Position numbers and translations under genes: made by a program
Notes under the pieces: model-generated
The model's database searches: none
What the model was told of the DNA's origin: nothing
Seen by the model: the letters and a program-made list of their open reading frames with translations, nothing else
Part shown: in pieces, positions 42,845-53,160 of the stretch
How positions within the stretch are numbered: position 1 is the stretch's first letter
Layout of the letters: the number at the start of each line of letters is the position of its first letter
Origin: Fasciola hepatica
Lineage: Eukaryota; Platyhelminthes; Trematoda; Plagiorchiida; Fasciolidae
Reading direction: 5' to 3'
NCBI GenBank assembly: GCA_948099385.1
Contig: CANUEZ040000129.1
Coordinates: 8,376,501-8,440,500, forward strand
Length of the DNA: 64,000 bases

Positions 42845-44160
42845 GGGCAATGAAAATAAGCGGCAACTCTGCAAACCGTTCCGAATCAAAAGAAAAGATC
42901 TTCGAGACGAATCAAGCTCCTTCGACCGCAGGTGATGGTCATTGTTCTTGCCCTGGCTCTGTTATATCAAGTAGTTCCATGGTTAGTTCTGTTTTCTGTT
43001 GAAGGTGAGGGTGATCTGTTGGTAGCTGAACTGGAGGTGAGACTGGTTGCGGAACAGCTAGAGTTAGGTAAGCAAATTAAGCTGCCTGAGGTGAGAAATG
43101 AGAAGAAAGGGCGAAATTCCGTTTGGCACTCGCCAAGAAGGGAGAAAATCAATACAAAAGAGAAGAAGCTAGGTGTGAAGTAATGGACAATGGAAGTATG
43201 TATCTTGCTAATTTGTAACTGCCGTGTACAGGATGACTCTTTACGAACAACGCCCGCAGTGCCAGATGCGGAATCCGTAGCGGATTTTAGTTTGGACCTA
43301 CCAGAAGGGAAACGGGAATCATTTTCGGGCTGTTCATCTGCCTACGGGAGATTTGTGAAACGGTCTGAATATTGCATTGAGGATAGAGTTTGGGACAATG
43401 GCCAGCCTTTACTATATCTGATGCGGTAAAGCTGGGGCAAACAAAAGATGCGATTTCAGAATGTGTTCTGCGGCCTCGAAAACTGGCAAACAGTAGAGCT
43501 AGTGCACTTTTAAAAGGGTTGTATGGAGAAGATCATGTGGTGGATGGTCCACTGACTGATGAATTGCTGCAAGGTTTGAAGCCCCTAGTGAAGGATTCAC
43601 ATGCCCTGACCAAGTTGTCGCTGGAAGAGCTCAACTGAAAAGTAGCTCTCACACAGAGGACATTTATTCACAGCAGAACTTGGAACGGTCTACTCGGCTG
43701 CTACCGACACGTCTCCAGGATTTGTGGGCTGAGACTGATGATGATATCCTGAGGAGGGACGAGCTCAAATCTTAAGGTCTGAGGTAACAAGTGTCCCTTG
43801 AAGCAAGGACAGCTCGAAGTAGGTTTGGTAAGCTGGCTGCCCATAGCAAAGTTCAAGGGCATTCTCAGCCACCTAACTGGAGGAAATATGTACAACAGCC
43901 GTACCCAGTTCATGTCATAGCGAAGTAGCTCGTTCTTTGTCTCAGCTGATGGGTGCTTGGGATGTAATGGAATACGCGCATTTGGGGAATGTCAGCATTT
44001 CTTGTCTTGCGATAAACCCGGTCGATGGACATTTCTTACAGAAAATTAGGCTAGTTTTTCGTGTCCTAAGAATGGATATCTGTCTAGTCACTCCTGTTTC
44101 CGAAACACTTTCAACATTAGGTGTAGTGTACTACCCATTCTATATGGTACACTCGGGTAA
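42845..44160 (+). pseudogene. BEL gag remnant (BEL copy 3)
   Basis: ATG at 42850 gives MKISGNSANRSESKEK, against MKLRSKSANRSESKDN in the full element. The order is then maintained across frame changes: GDLLVAELEVRLVAEQLELG, DFSLDLPEGKRESFSGCSSA, YGRFVKRSEYCIEDRV, NSRASALLKGLYGEDHVV and LLQGLKPLVKDSHALTKLSL. SRFGKLAA and a degraded knuckle region (SFSC-KNGYLSS-SC) follow near 44.0-44.1 kb. At least three frameshifts and several stops. No protease or pol follows. Confidence 0.83.
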
Positions 44161-46450
44161 TGTCAACAATATCTAAGACGACATAGCAAACTAAGATAGG
44201 CGGAGCAGCTTGTTGGGATAAAAGACCAAAAAGGTATGTACAGTAGAAATTTAAATGAAACAAAACGTATGACCCAAACTCACAGTTGTTCACCTCTCTT
44301 GTGATTAGAATGTGTGCGGCAAAAGGGCCAATATCCGCCAATATCCTCAATTCACTTCGGTCTGACAACCATTCGTTTAACAGATCAGGATGGTATTGAG
44401 ATGAGTACCAGGCGAAGCTGCGGAAGATTCATGCACTAATATACAAGACAGAGAACCGTTAAGGTTTATTGACAGCAATTTTGTATCACGTGGTGACAAC
44501 GCTCAAAAAGGTGTGTTTGTTTTACATTAAAATGTCGGTACAACAAATGAGTGTTGCACCAAGGGAGGTTGAAAATCATGGAAGAAGTCGGAAGTGTACA
44601 GATACCTACAAGGCTGTCAGAAAAGACACCACTTTGTACAGCACGGTATACAGAAGCGATCTACCGACCGGATCTTGTTCACCGGACCGGTTGGACCATA
44701 TTTACCTTACCCCCTGCAACAGATGCACAGCATGCTGCTGCAATTTTCCACCTGGTTCCATTTCAAATGTCAAGTCTCATCCGCCGAATAACTGTAAAAG
44801 GTTTCAGTACTTGAGATGAGGGTGGAGTTTCGCTTATCGGTGGCTAATGTTGCTGTATTGATAGTTCTAGCGCACCCTTCGAGGATCAGTTGCTCTTTCA
44901 CTCTCTGAGTCTATGAACCCAGCGCAAGACAATAATAACACACAACTCTGCCAGCACGGAAACTGTCATGATCTCAATTTTTACACCCCCCCCCATAACC
45001 TTGGTAAGAACTGGGAAAATTTAGAGATAGTGTCGAACGTGAGACCCTAATCTTGTTCTTTTTTCGGGAACCAGTCACGATGAAGGGGATAACCAACATT
45101 CGGAGTACTCTATTCCAGTCAGTGAAATAAGATTATATTTTATTTCCGGGCGCGACCCTCCGCTTGTCCAGGTGCCTGATGGGTTGCTTCATCCCCTGTC
45201 CCAAAGGTGACCAGTAGCCAAATTGGTATTCTAAAAGAATAATGCTGAGATTTCGGCCTGCCAGTAGTTCTAAAAGATGGCCATCCCTTTTTAGTCTAGT
45301 ACACTCTCGTCCAGCAGTACGCAGAATTGAGGGTGAGGAAGAAGGGAAACCCGTGTGAATGACCAGATTACGTAACCAGGGCTAATTAGTTTACGTCACC
45401 GCTGAGCCCGGCTGTGTAACACAGTTGAGTGTTGACCAAGGGAGTTAAAGTGCCTGGACTAATTTTCGCTGCGCGCAAAGCTCAGGCTTCGAGAGACGGA
45501 TGATAATTGCCTCGGCAGTTGCTAGTATCCGCAGCCTAATTGCTCTTGGCACGTGCTGTGGGACCCGGTAGACGACTTTGAAGGCAGACTGAATGTACCT
45601 TTGATTGCAACAGCAAATTTTGTTTGTTCACTTGTTGATGAAGAACCAATACCCGTAGGAATTCCCACAGCCAGTCTAAGAGAACTAATTCTTCAATGCA
45701 CTTTGAATGTGTAGTTTGTATTCAACAATACTTATTATCGCCAGAACATTTACCGGTCGGAATAATGAGAATCTGCGATATAAGTGTGAGCAGCTTCTGT
45801 TTGTACCGTGCAGTGCTCGTTGGACTCGGTATAAAAGGAACTCGGGAGGAAAAGCGTTGTAGGCATCTGAAAGGACTCAAAAAACAAACATCGTCGGAAA
45901 TATAGACAAGAGAATGTATACTCATCGTCATTTCTTCTAATCCATATAGCTGGTAATGCATACAAACAAAATGATTCGAGAGACTGTCAGCTTAAGTGAA
46001 GGATTCCTTGTTGCTGGTACAAACTCAAATGTTGGCAGCACGAGGTAAGTGTAAAAAATAACAGTAATAGTGCCACAGAAAACTATCCTTCCTTGCTACA
46101 ACTCCTAAATATAACCATAATTGTCTGAACTTACTGGCTTTCCATGTGCGAAACTCGTCCCACCCTCAACACTCCTTTCTAAATTCACATAGTAGTCGTT
46201 TTCTCAGCCGCGTCAGTCTTTTATTTATAAAATCAGTTTGTTATCTTGCGATCCACTTTTCTTCAGCTACCGATGAATCTGTTCACAACCAAATCAATCA
46301 TCGCACTACACCTAGAAAAATACAGTGCAAGTATTCTGTTGGAAATCGTTTGACCATGTCTATCTCCATAAATTCAAATGATGACTTCTGAGCAACCGCG
46401 AAACGAGATGACCGAAATCTACGGTCATCTACTAATGCATCATTCAACGA
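44161..46450. other. No recognised gene
   Basis: Two plus-strand open stretches at 44469-44819 overlap and are not recognisable. A C-run occurs at 44985. Minus-strand stretches at 45722-45965 are AT-rich chance frames. BEL similarity does not extend here. Confidence 0.3.
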
Positions 46451-47340
46451 TTAGAAACAGACTTTGTGTTGATGGTACACACCCTGTTGTGTGCACTTGT
46501 CCCAGCCATAGTATCCGGAATGTGACTTCTTACGTTTCATATACGACCAAGTCGGGTGATCACATATGACTGCTTTAAAATCCAGTCCTATGTAAACATT
46601 GTCTCCAGTGAGAATCCATTGTTGGCTTCGCATTTCTTGGGTCTCTGTTACCAAAGGTTCCAAAAACATGTTCACGTCGTGCGGTTGTTTCTTCCCGGAA
46701 TAGGCACCTATCAAGAAAGGTGTTGACACTATAGGCTGGACTAGTCTACCCAAGATGATCCAGACCTTCTGCTTGGAAGAAGAGAGAAGGGACACAAGCC
46801 GTCGACATGTAACTGGATTGATAGCCTCTGTTGCTTCGTGTTTATTACCTCGTGTTGAATCTTCATCAGTGCCTCCTGTAGTCCTACGTGGCAGTTGTGT
46901 TCCGGGGCCAACATCGATCATTTCTCGGAGTACCCATGAGTGTTTGCTGGTCCTTTCCAGATGCGGAAAAAGGTGTTGCCAGTGTGTCAAGAAATCGTTG
47001 GTCGCTTCCACTGATATGCCATGTAGGACAATCCATGTTCGCAAAGAGTCCTTCAGGGGCTGTCAAAAGGTAAAAATTAGCCAAAATTTAAGAGTAATGC
47101 CTTACTTTTCTCAGTAGCCTGCAGTTGCGGCAAAACGGGTTCCGGTGATGTTTCAGGTACTTCTGTCCCATCCTGAATGGACCACTGGGTGGTGACTGCA
47201 AGAGGTGTGCTTTTGCTGTCAAAAGTAATGGTCTGAGACCTGAGCATTTTTCTAAGCCGTTGGCTTTGCCACCGTAATCCCTGATCGATCGCTTTCTTCC
47301 ATACATTCTTGCGTGAATCGCAGTAACGCATGGGAAACAC
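46451..47340 (-). pseudogene. CACTA-like DNA transposase remnant
   Basis: The main frame (197 codons) and neighbours assemble a transposase-like protein. In the 46884-47084 frame: SGKDQQTLMGTPRND, the family's RTLL-TPR landmark. In a third frame near 46850-46820: QLHVDGL, an Asp-bearing HVDGL block. The main frame continues SSSKQKVWIILGRL, FLIGAYSGKKQPHDVNMFLE (I-G-Y-G-KP---FL), KAVICDHPTWSYMKRKKSHS (ICDAPAR-F-K type), and GYYGWDKCTQQGVY, where the family has GY-GC-KC; the first cysteine is Trp. The family name is assigned from memory of the block order and is less certain than the transposase call. 47340-47077 is a basic N-terminal part. At least two frameshifts. Confidence 0.65.
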
Positions 47341-48157
47341 GATGCAAGTGATTAATGTAATAATACATCGATTTCGATGAAGTCACAGTCATAGCTGTGC
47401 TGTTCGCGTGAACAAGTTTATAGGTTCTCAGGGGACCGATTTGATGGTCAGCAAACTAACAGGTGACAACTCATGTGCATGGACTGATAGCCGACACCCC
47501 TCTTATATCATGACTAACCAGCCTTTCATACGTGACCACGAAAACTGCTTGCGTTCCCATCGCTCATCGTAACAAGGACTAAAAGCCCTCATCGAAGTGA
47601 ACGTTGCGATAGTAATAATCACTCATGTGTAACAAATGCTGAGATGCTTGGCAGATAAAGGTGCTAGGGAATTAACGGGATCATGCCGAATGTGCGGAGG
47701 AGATCTGTTCATAGTGAACACCGTCTCCACTGTGACGAATAATAGTTAATTTAATATTTTACTGTTTCGCTTAGAACACTTACTGCCATTATTAGATTAT
47801 CGGATATTACTCTGTCTTCTTGAAAACAACTATCAGTTGAACTGTCTTTAAAATCTGCAAGCAAACATTTTTTGTTTTCCAGCTTTTCCTTAAGTGTGAC
47901 TGATTCACCTTTCTAAGTCTTGATATTTCAAATCAAGTGACCGCGTAACACATGAACGATGAAATTCTGAACGAAGCAGTCCTTGAATCGCAAATTTGTA
48001 CGAATTTTCAGTACAACATTTTTATAATAAACCATCTGATTTTCATCAAGTTTTTCAATCAGTGGTAATTTAGTGGTTTCGTTCATAAAGATGGATAACG
48101 GGCAAACAGATTAAGAAACGGGCAGTTAAGATAGATCAGTAAGAAAACAGGTACCCG
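47341..48157. other. No recognised gene
   Basis: AT-rich with short chance frames only. The 5' end of the transposon at 46.4-47.3 kb may be here, but no inverted terminus was paired. Confidence 0.3.
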
Positions 48158-48300
48158 TTTCCAGCGATTTCGCCGCAAGTTGGGCGTATCCCAACGGGCT
48201 CTTAACTGGGCGCAGGTAAAGCTGCTCAACGTTTATAATAACGTAGCCAAAAGTTGACCCACCGTGGCCCAACGTGAGCCCATTTTGGTGCGCGAAACTT
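48158..48300 (+). repeat. Dispersed repeat R3, copy 2
   Basis: Second copy of the repeat at 41505-41640, same orientation (GTTTCCAGCGATTTCG ... GTAGCCAAAAGTTGACCCA). The 48126-48308 minus-strand frame across it is a chance shadow. Confidence 0.55.
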
Positions 48301-48432
48301 GATCCCAAAACCCTCCGACGTTCGTGGGACCAGCAAAGCGTACCATATGGTGATCAATATATAGTATGCTTCTCTTTTCGTTCAATGGAAAAGAGACGGA
48401 AAACCGGGAAACCAACCGTATTGAAAGTGGTA

Positions 48433-48438
48433 TTTATT
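48433..48438 (-). terminator. Candidate polyadenylation signal AATAAA
   Basis: On the minus strand, AATAAA lies about 55 nt downstream of the stop of the open frame at 48492-48800. Spacing and strand fit a terminal exon. Confidence 0.4.
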
Positions 48439-48491
48439 CACTAATAACTTGCAATGTTTGACAATTCATGCCGCAACGAAAAACACGACAG

Positions 48492-48786
48492 CTATAATTG
48501 AGAAATGCAAAGGTAAAGATCGTGTTTGACCCAGTCACGATAACGAGCTGGGCAAACGATCTTCCAATCGGAACGTGAGATGGGAGACTCATTTGCCGGT
48601 GGGTCTATAGGTGTACTCTGAAGGACTGAACGTGAGAAGACACTATAGCTTGAGGGCGTGGCAGAGCTAGACGGCTGCTGAAATGAACGGGAGACAACAA
48701 TTTCTTCCGAACTTGCAGCAGAACCATCTGGTTGCTTTCCTGAACGTGAGAAGCTAGCCTCATTGGAAGGCAACTTTGGCTGCAGA
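48492..48786 (-). CDS. Candidate terminal exon encoding 19-residue Ser-rich repeats
   Basis: The minus-strand frame holds about four degenerate repeats with period 19 residues, aligned on an SRS core: PSNEASFSRSGKQPDGS, SSEEIVVSRSFQQPSSS, PSSYSVFSRSVLQSTPI, and PANESPISRSDWK, then a non-repeat tail ending CISQL. A possible 3' splice acceptor (TTACGTCAG|GGTCTG, about 48790) precedes it and AATAAA follows the stop. The 57-bp DNA repeat is also visible in other frames, so coding status is inferred from strand context. Repeat proteins of this sort are not assigned to a known family here; an old minisatellite is the alternative. Confidence 0.38.
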
Positions 48787-48800
48787 CCCTGACGTAACAC

Positions 48801-49010
48801 GAAAATGTGGTCAAAAGGTGATGCAGTGTTACCATCGTATATTGGTGTCTATGGGTGATATCAGAAGAAACTCATTTACATCTTGAGAACACAAAATTGG
48901 CGAATAATCTCGTCTTCAGTGATTCATACTCATGCCATTACATCCCAATATATTACGACAAGTTAAGGAATTGGACCAATTAGACAACTAGGGAGTGAAA
49001 GAGAATAAAG
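48801..49010. other. No recognised gene; possible intron of the minus-strand candidate gene
   Basis: Short spacer before the Penelope-like RT. No motif. Confidence 0.3.
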
Positions 49011-49990
49011 GTGACACGAGAAAGGAAAGAAAACAATTGTAATCCAGGTTTTAATCAAGACCGGATTTGGATTGTTCCTCACATATTGGTGAATACGTGC
49101 CATCAATATCATACGGCTAAGGCATCACCAAGTGAGCTATTGAAGACAGAACATATAAAACGTCTGAGGGAATTACAAACGAATAATGAAATCATTGTAT
49201 CAAAACCGGACAAGGGTGCAGGTATAGTGATCCTGAATAAGTCACATTACTTCACGAAAATAGAAAACTATTTTAAATGACGCACGCGAAAATGGCAACA
49301 GTGTAGGACAAAACGAAACAAACAGGGAAGTCTCTGTTCAACATTTTACGACATCTGAAACAAAATAACATAATAGACTCATCTAATTTAGAACGGATAC
49401 GGCTTACAAGAACTATCATTCCCGGATTGTACCGATGGCCAAAAACTCGTAAGAATACAGTCCTCCTAAGATCTATCCTAGACATTTGCAGTTCCCTGTA
49501 CCGTGAAGCTGCCAAATGGTTGACAACTCAGATGGAACTGGTAAGACAGAAAATATCAAAACACAGCCTAGAAGATACGTTTGAATTCATAAGTTGTGTA
49601 AAAGACCTAAATGTGAAAGAGCAATGGTTGCTATCGTTAGATGTCACTTCAAGCTTTACCAACTTTCCAGTCCGTGAAACCGTGGATTATTCATGTGATT
49701 ATATCGAAAGCAATTGAGATTGACATTCTCTTAGAAGCTTTGAAACGACGGCTGTTCTTCTGCACATACAACATTCAGTTCAAGTTCAACGGTCAGATCT
49801 ACCGTCAAAAGGACGGGGTAGCAATGGGTTCCTCACTCTGACCGCTCTTTGCTGACTTCTTTATGGCAAAGTTGGAAAAAGGCCCACTTGAACCAACGAT
49901 TCGTTTCTGTTTTTTATACAAACGCTACAGTTTAGCCTTAGGAACGGTTGATAACGTAGGACAGCCACATTGAGATCTGTCATATAAAAC
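49011..49990 (+). pseudogene. Penelope-like element, reverse transcriptase
   Basis: Landmarks of Penelope-like RT appear in order. At 49011-49280: HIKRLRELQTNNEIIVSKPD and KGAGIVILNKSHYFTKIENY (the K-DKG--VVI---YI block). At 49380-49500: RTIIPGLYRWPKTRKN, LLRSILDICSSLYREAAKWL. At 49620-49717: LLSLDVTSSFTNFPVRET (motif A, S-DV-SLFTN-P, Asp kept). At 49740-49870: YNIQFKFNGQIYRQKDGVAM, ending GSSL and FADFFMAKLEK. After this the active-site box should occur, but the sequence (KRYSLALGTVDN) has no DD. No GIY-YIG domain was found. Stops at 49278, 49715 and 49840. Confidence 0.8.
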
Positions 49991-50364
49991 AAGGGAAAAC
50001 GGGTGAATGGGATCAGTATTTGCTTAAGTTACTGACTGTTGCCTCTTCAGAACATAAGAAAAGCTGACCACGAGATTGTGTCGCTCAGTCATTATTAGTG
50101 GCAACTGAATATATTCCAAGCATACTTCTCCTGATGAAAAATGCTAGATATACCGAGAGTGTATTCTAGTTACGTGTAATTACTATACGTTGTATTATTA
50201 CGGAACAGTTCCTAGACCGTACCTGCTAGTCAACTGCGGAAATGATTATAACTGTTAAGCATTTCTTAAAGGTAATGATGTTCTCATCGCTAGGGCTTAC
50301 AGGTTGCTTACCGCATATAGGAATCCCAAAATAGGGTGTTGCTCCATTTATTTTATTTATGGCA

Positions 50365-50600
50365 TTTCCTTACTTCTAGTGCTGCCAGTAATTGTTGAAT
50401 TCGATGTACCAGATGGTATGCATATTAACCATACAGAATAATCACGTTTTACTTTAAAATCATGTGAAATTTCCGTTATTTTACAATAGCAGAATGTCAG
50501 CTATGATATACACTACGGACAGTTTCATGTATGAGTGCTGAACAAGTACAACAAACGGTTATAACTATAAATAGCACGTGTTATAATGGCAATATGAATA
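50365..50600 (+). repeat. Diverged direct duplication, unit 1
   Basis: Shares with unit 2 at 50871-51105: GGCATTTCCTTACTTC/GGCATTTCTTCACTAA, CACGTTTTACTTTAAAAT/CACGTCTTACTTTAAAGC, and GTACAACAAACGGTTATAAC with CTATAAATAGCACGTGTTA (unit 2 GTACAAGAAATTGTTTGTA with CTATAAGTAGCATGTGTTA). Offset about 506-515 bp. Confidence 0.5.
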
Positions 50601-50870
50601 CCAGACGTCAGTGGTCATTGGTAAAAATATTATTCTACTACGAATTTTATCCTGTGGTGAAAAACTATGGTGTTAAATTTAAACTTGTCCGTTGTTATCC
50701 AGTCAAATATTAAACATTACTGATGTTTTACTCATTCGCATATTATAATACTCATTATTGAAAGAGATTTCTCTTCTCGTGGTCCCAGAAAATACAGTAC
50801 AGTATACAGATTTACTTCACTTCAGTTATGTAATTTATGAGGAATTAATTTCAATGAATTTTTTTAATTG

Positions 50871-51105
50871 GGCATTTCTTCACTAATGGAATAACGGTTA
50901 AAATGAATGACTCAGTTGATGCAAATCAGAAAGTCTACAATGTATTACACGTCTTACTTTAAAGCCCTCTTTAGCCCTCAATATTCTATGATGAAATATG
51001 GGTGATTATAGTAAACGAAATCGAGAATGATCTATAGCTGGCCGAGACGAGTACAAGAAATTGTTTGTACTATAAGTAGCATGTGTTACTATATCCAATG
51101 ACGTT
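50871..51105 (+). repeat. Diverged direct duplication, unit 2
   Basis: Partner of 50365-50600. The similarity is patchy, so the duplication is old, or both are copies of an unrecognised repeat. Confidence 0.5.
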
Positions 51106-52617
51106 ATAAGCGTAATGAAGACTATCGCTAAACTTCGTCGTACCCAGGCAGCACAAAGTCCCCTTGACAGTCACCGGGTAGTCCACTGAGTGTCCCCTAA
51201 AGGTACCATTGAATGACCGCCAATAAAACAAGAAAGGAGATATTCAGGGGACTGTCAGTGTCAGCCTATTTTCTGATTTATCTTTTACCCTTTAAATCGC
51301 TCCGATTTTTTCCGCGTTCTTTGTTTATAGTTCAAACTCGCCTGACCAAATGTCTCAATAACCCACAACTGAACGCACGAAAGTTCTAAGTTATCTAGTT
51401 ATGAACCATCTCACACGGCCTAAATGCACTCCGGGAACAATAACAACAGCCTTCTAACGTAATTTTGTTCATTCATGTAACCAAAATTCCGCGTACATCA
51501 TTTATCGGAATCAGCTCCTGGATGCCCATATAAACCCTACTTCATAAAAACGGTTTTATATTATAAATAGTAGGGTTCAGGGTGTATAACGAATTGTGAC
51601 AATGACTTTTCATCCTTCGCGTTTGTAGTGAGAGACATTTGGCATTTCCTGAAATACAACAGAAATAACTGTATTCACTGTTGAAAGAAGATAGTAAAAA
51701 TAATATGAAATATTTCATTTTGTTTCATTTCGACAACATTTTATAGCACGGTTTTCGTACAATAATATGTCGATACTAATATACTGATATAGTAGTATTA
51801 GTGAGCAGTGGAAAACAATCGTTTCCCAGCTGCCCACTCTCTCGAGAGAGGCATTTTATCAACCATCCATCTGCCAAAAAGTGAATTTTTCTGAACATTG
51901 TTACACTACTACAGTAGTATGTTCCTGATAGTCTTTAAAAGAAGTTTTTCGACAATGGAACTGACTGGAACTCAGCCACACTTGTTTTCTTGACCAACGT
52001 GCGAAAAAACCTCTCTAGTAACCATCTTTCATATCCGTGGATCTGTCACTGTGGCATAGACAAGGTATATATCACCCACGTGCGGTTGATATTGAAAACA
52101 ATTGTGGAAAGCATTAGCATTGGTAACTGTCTTCTTCACACTGCAGACTGGAGTGTGGTGTCCAGTCACTATGGCTCAACAACAGCCAGTCAGAGAGTGT
52201 GGTGTCAAAACGAGGTAACTCATTGGTATTTCTCAGATTACGCACAATAGGATGCACACATTGGGCTAGCAGGGAACGATTTCATGCGAAGAAATTATGA
52301 ATTTGTTCGGAACAAAAGCCTGTCGTTATTGTATTCGAATCAGCTCCGCATTGATATCGTGCGTGTATGCGGACAAACGATGAACGTAATTCTGTACGGA
52401 AAATGGATCCGTACTCCGTGGTGTAAAAAATTACCACGACAGTCATAATGGAGTGCCATAGAAAAATTCCGTGGTTAAAATTTGGATACCTGCCTTCAAG
52501 CAAGTCCTGATACTCAGCGGAACTAGCTGCAACTTTTCGTACTATTTGGGGCTCTCGTATGCTTTAAGAACTCTGAGTTTGCGATGGGACCTTCGACTGA
52601 ACCATTCGAGGCCGGAT

Positions 52618-53160
52618 TCACGGGCTAGTGCGGATGAGTACCTTATCCAGCGTGTGAATCAGCGAAGAGGATAGATCGAACTCAAGAAGCTGCTCTAGAT
52701 TGGTAGTAAATGCAGAAGGTAAATCGCGCATCACCATCAGATATTGAGCCACAGATTCGGCGGTGACGATAGAGATGGGAATGGCCTCGGACCTCCTGGT
52801 AAATATACCGATACACGGTAACAAATAGTTATATATTCATATAACGGGTCAATGAACCCAGAATATCCACATGGATATGATTAAAGAGAGCATCAGAGGC
52901 CGCAGAAGTACCGACAAGGCGAAGCTACTTCCCTGTGCACTTTACGACTTTCATATTGTTAACGTTGCTTAGTCCAAGTACGAATATCTTGGTTCATGGA
53001 CAGCCAGACGTATTGTGCACCGACTGATTGGAGACAGTTTGCGAAGCCTGGGTGCGAAAGCCCCTGAACAGTATCGAACACGATACGCCGATGGGAAGAG
53101 GGTAGGACTAGTTTTGGCCGACCAGCGACTTCGAAGCATATGGACTGAGAAAGGCACGGC
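52618..53160 (-). pseudogene. Gypsy integrase fragment
   Basis: Minus-strand frames give a SVGAQYVWLSMNQDIRTW stretch (the zinc-binding region's Y-WP-M--DI--W block), ALFNHIHVDILGSL (core with the first catalytic Asp), then CIGIFTRRSEAIPISIVTAE, where the family has IDRFTRWPEAIPI, and SAFTTNLEQLLEF, where the family has TTD-G-QFE, so the second catalytic Asp is Asn. The helix continues FDLSSSLIHTL. Three frames are needed. No RT was legible further along the minus strand (53.2-55 kb). Confidence 0.7.

Larger units (their letters stand above)
49991..52617. other. AT-rich region with a diverged duplication; no recognised gene
   Basis: No conserved domain. Contains the diverged direct duplication described separately (50365-50600 and 50871-51105) and a small palindrome at 51534-51577 (AACCCTACT ... 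AGTAGGGTT). The expected remainder of the Penelope-like element is not legible. Confidence 0.35.

Noticed and set aside
51534..51577. 9-bp palindrome AACCCTACT ... AGTAGGGTT as a possible transposon or structural RNA
   Set aside because: A single short stem in AT-rich DNA with no flanking duplication; expected by chance at this scale.
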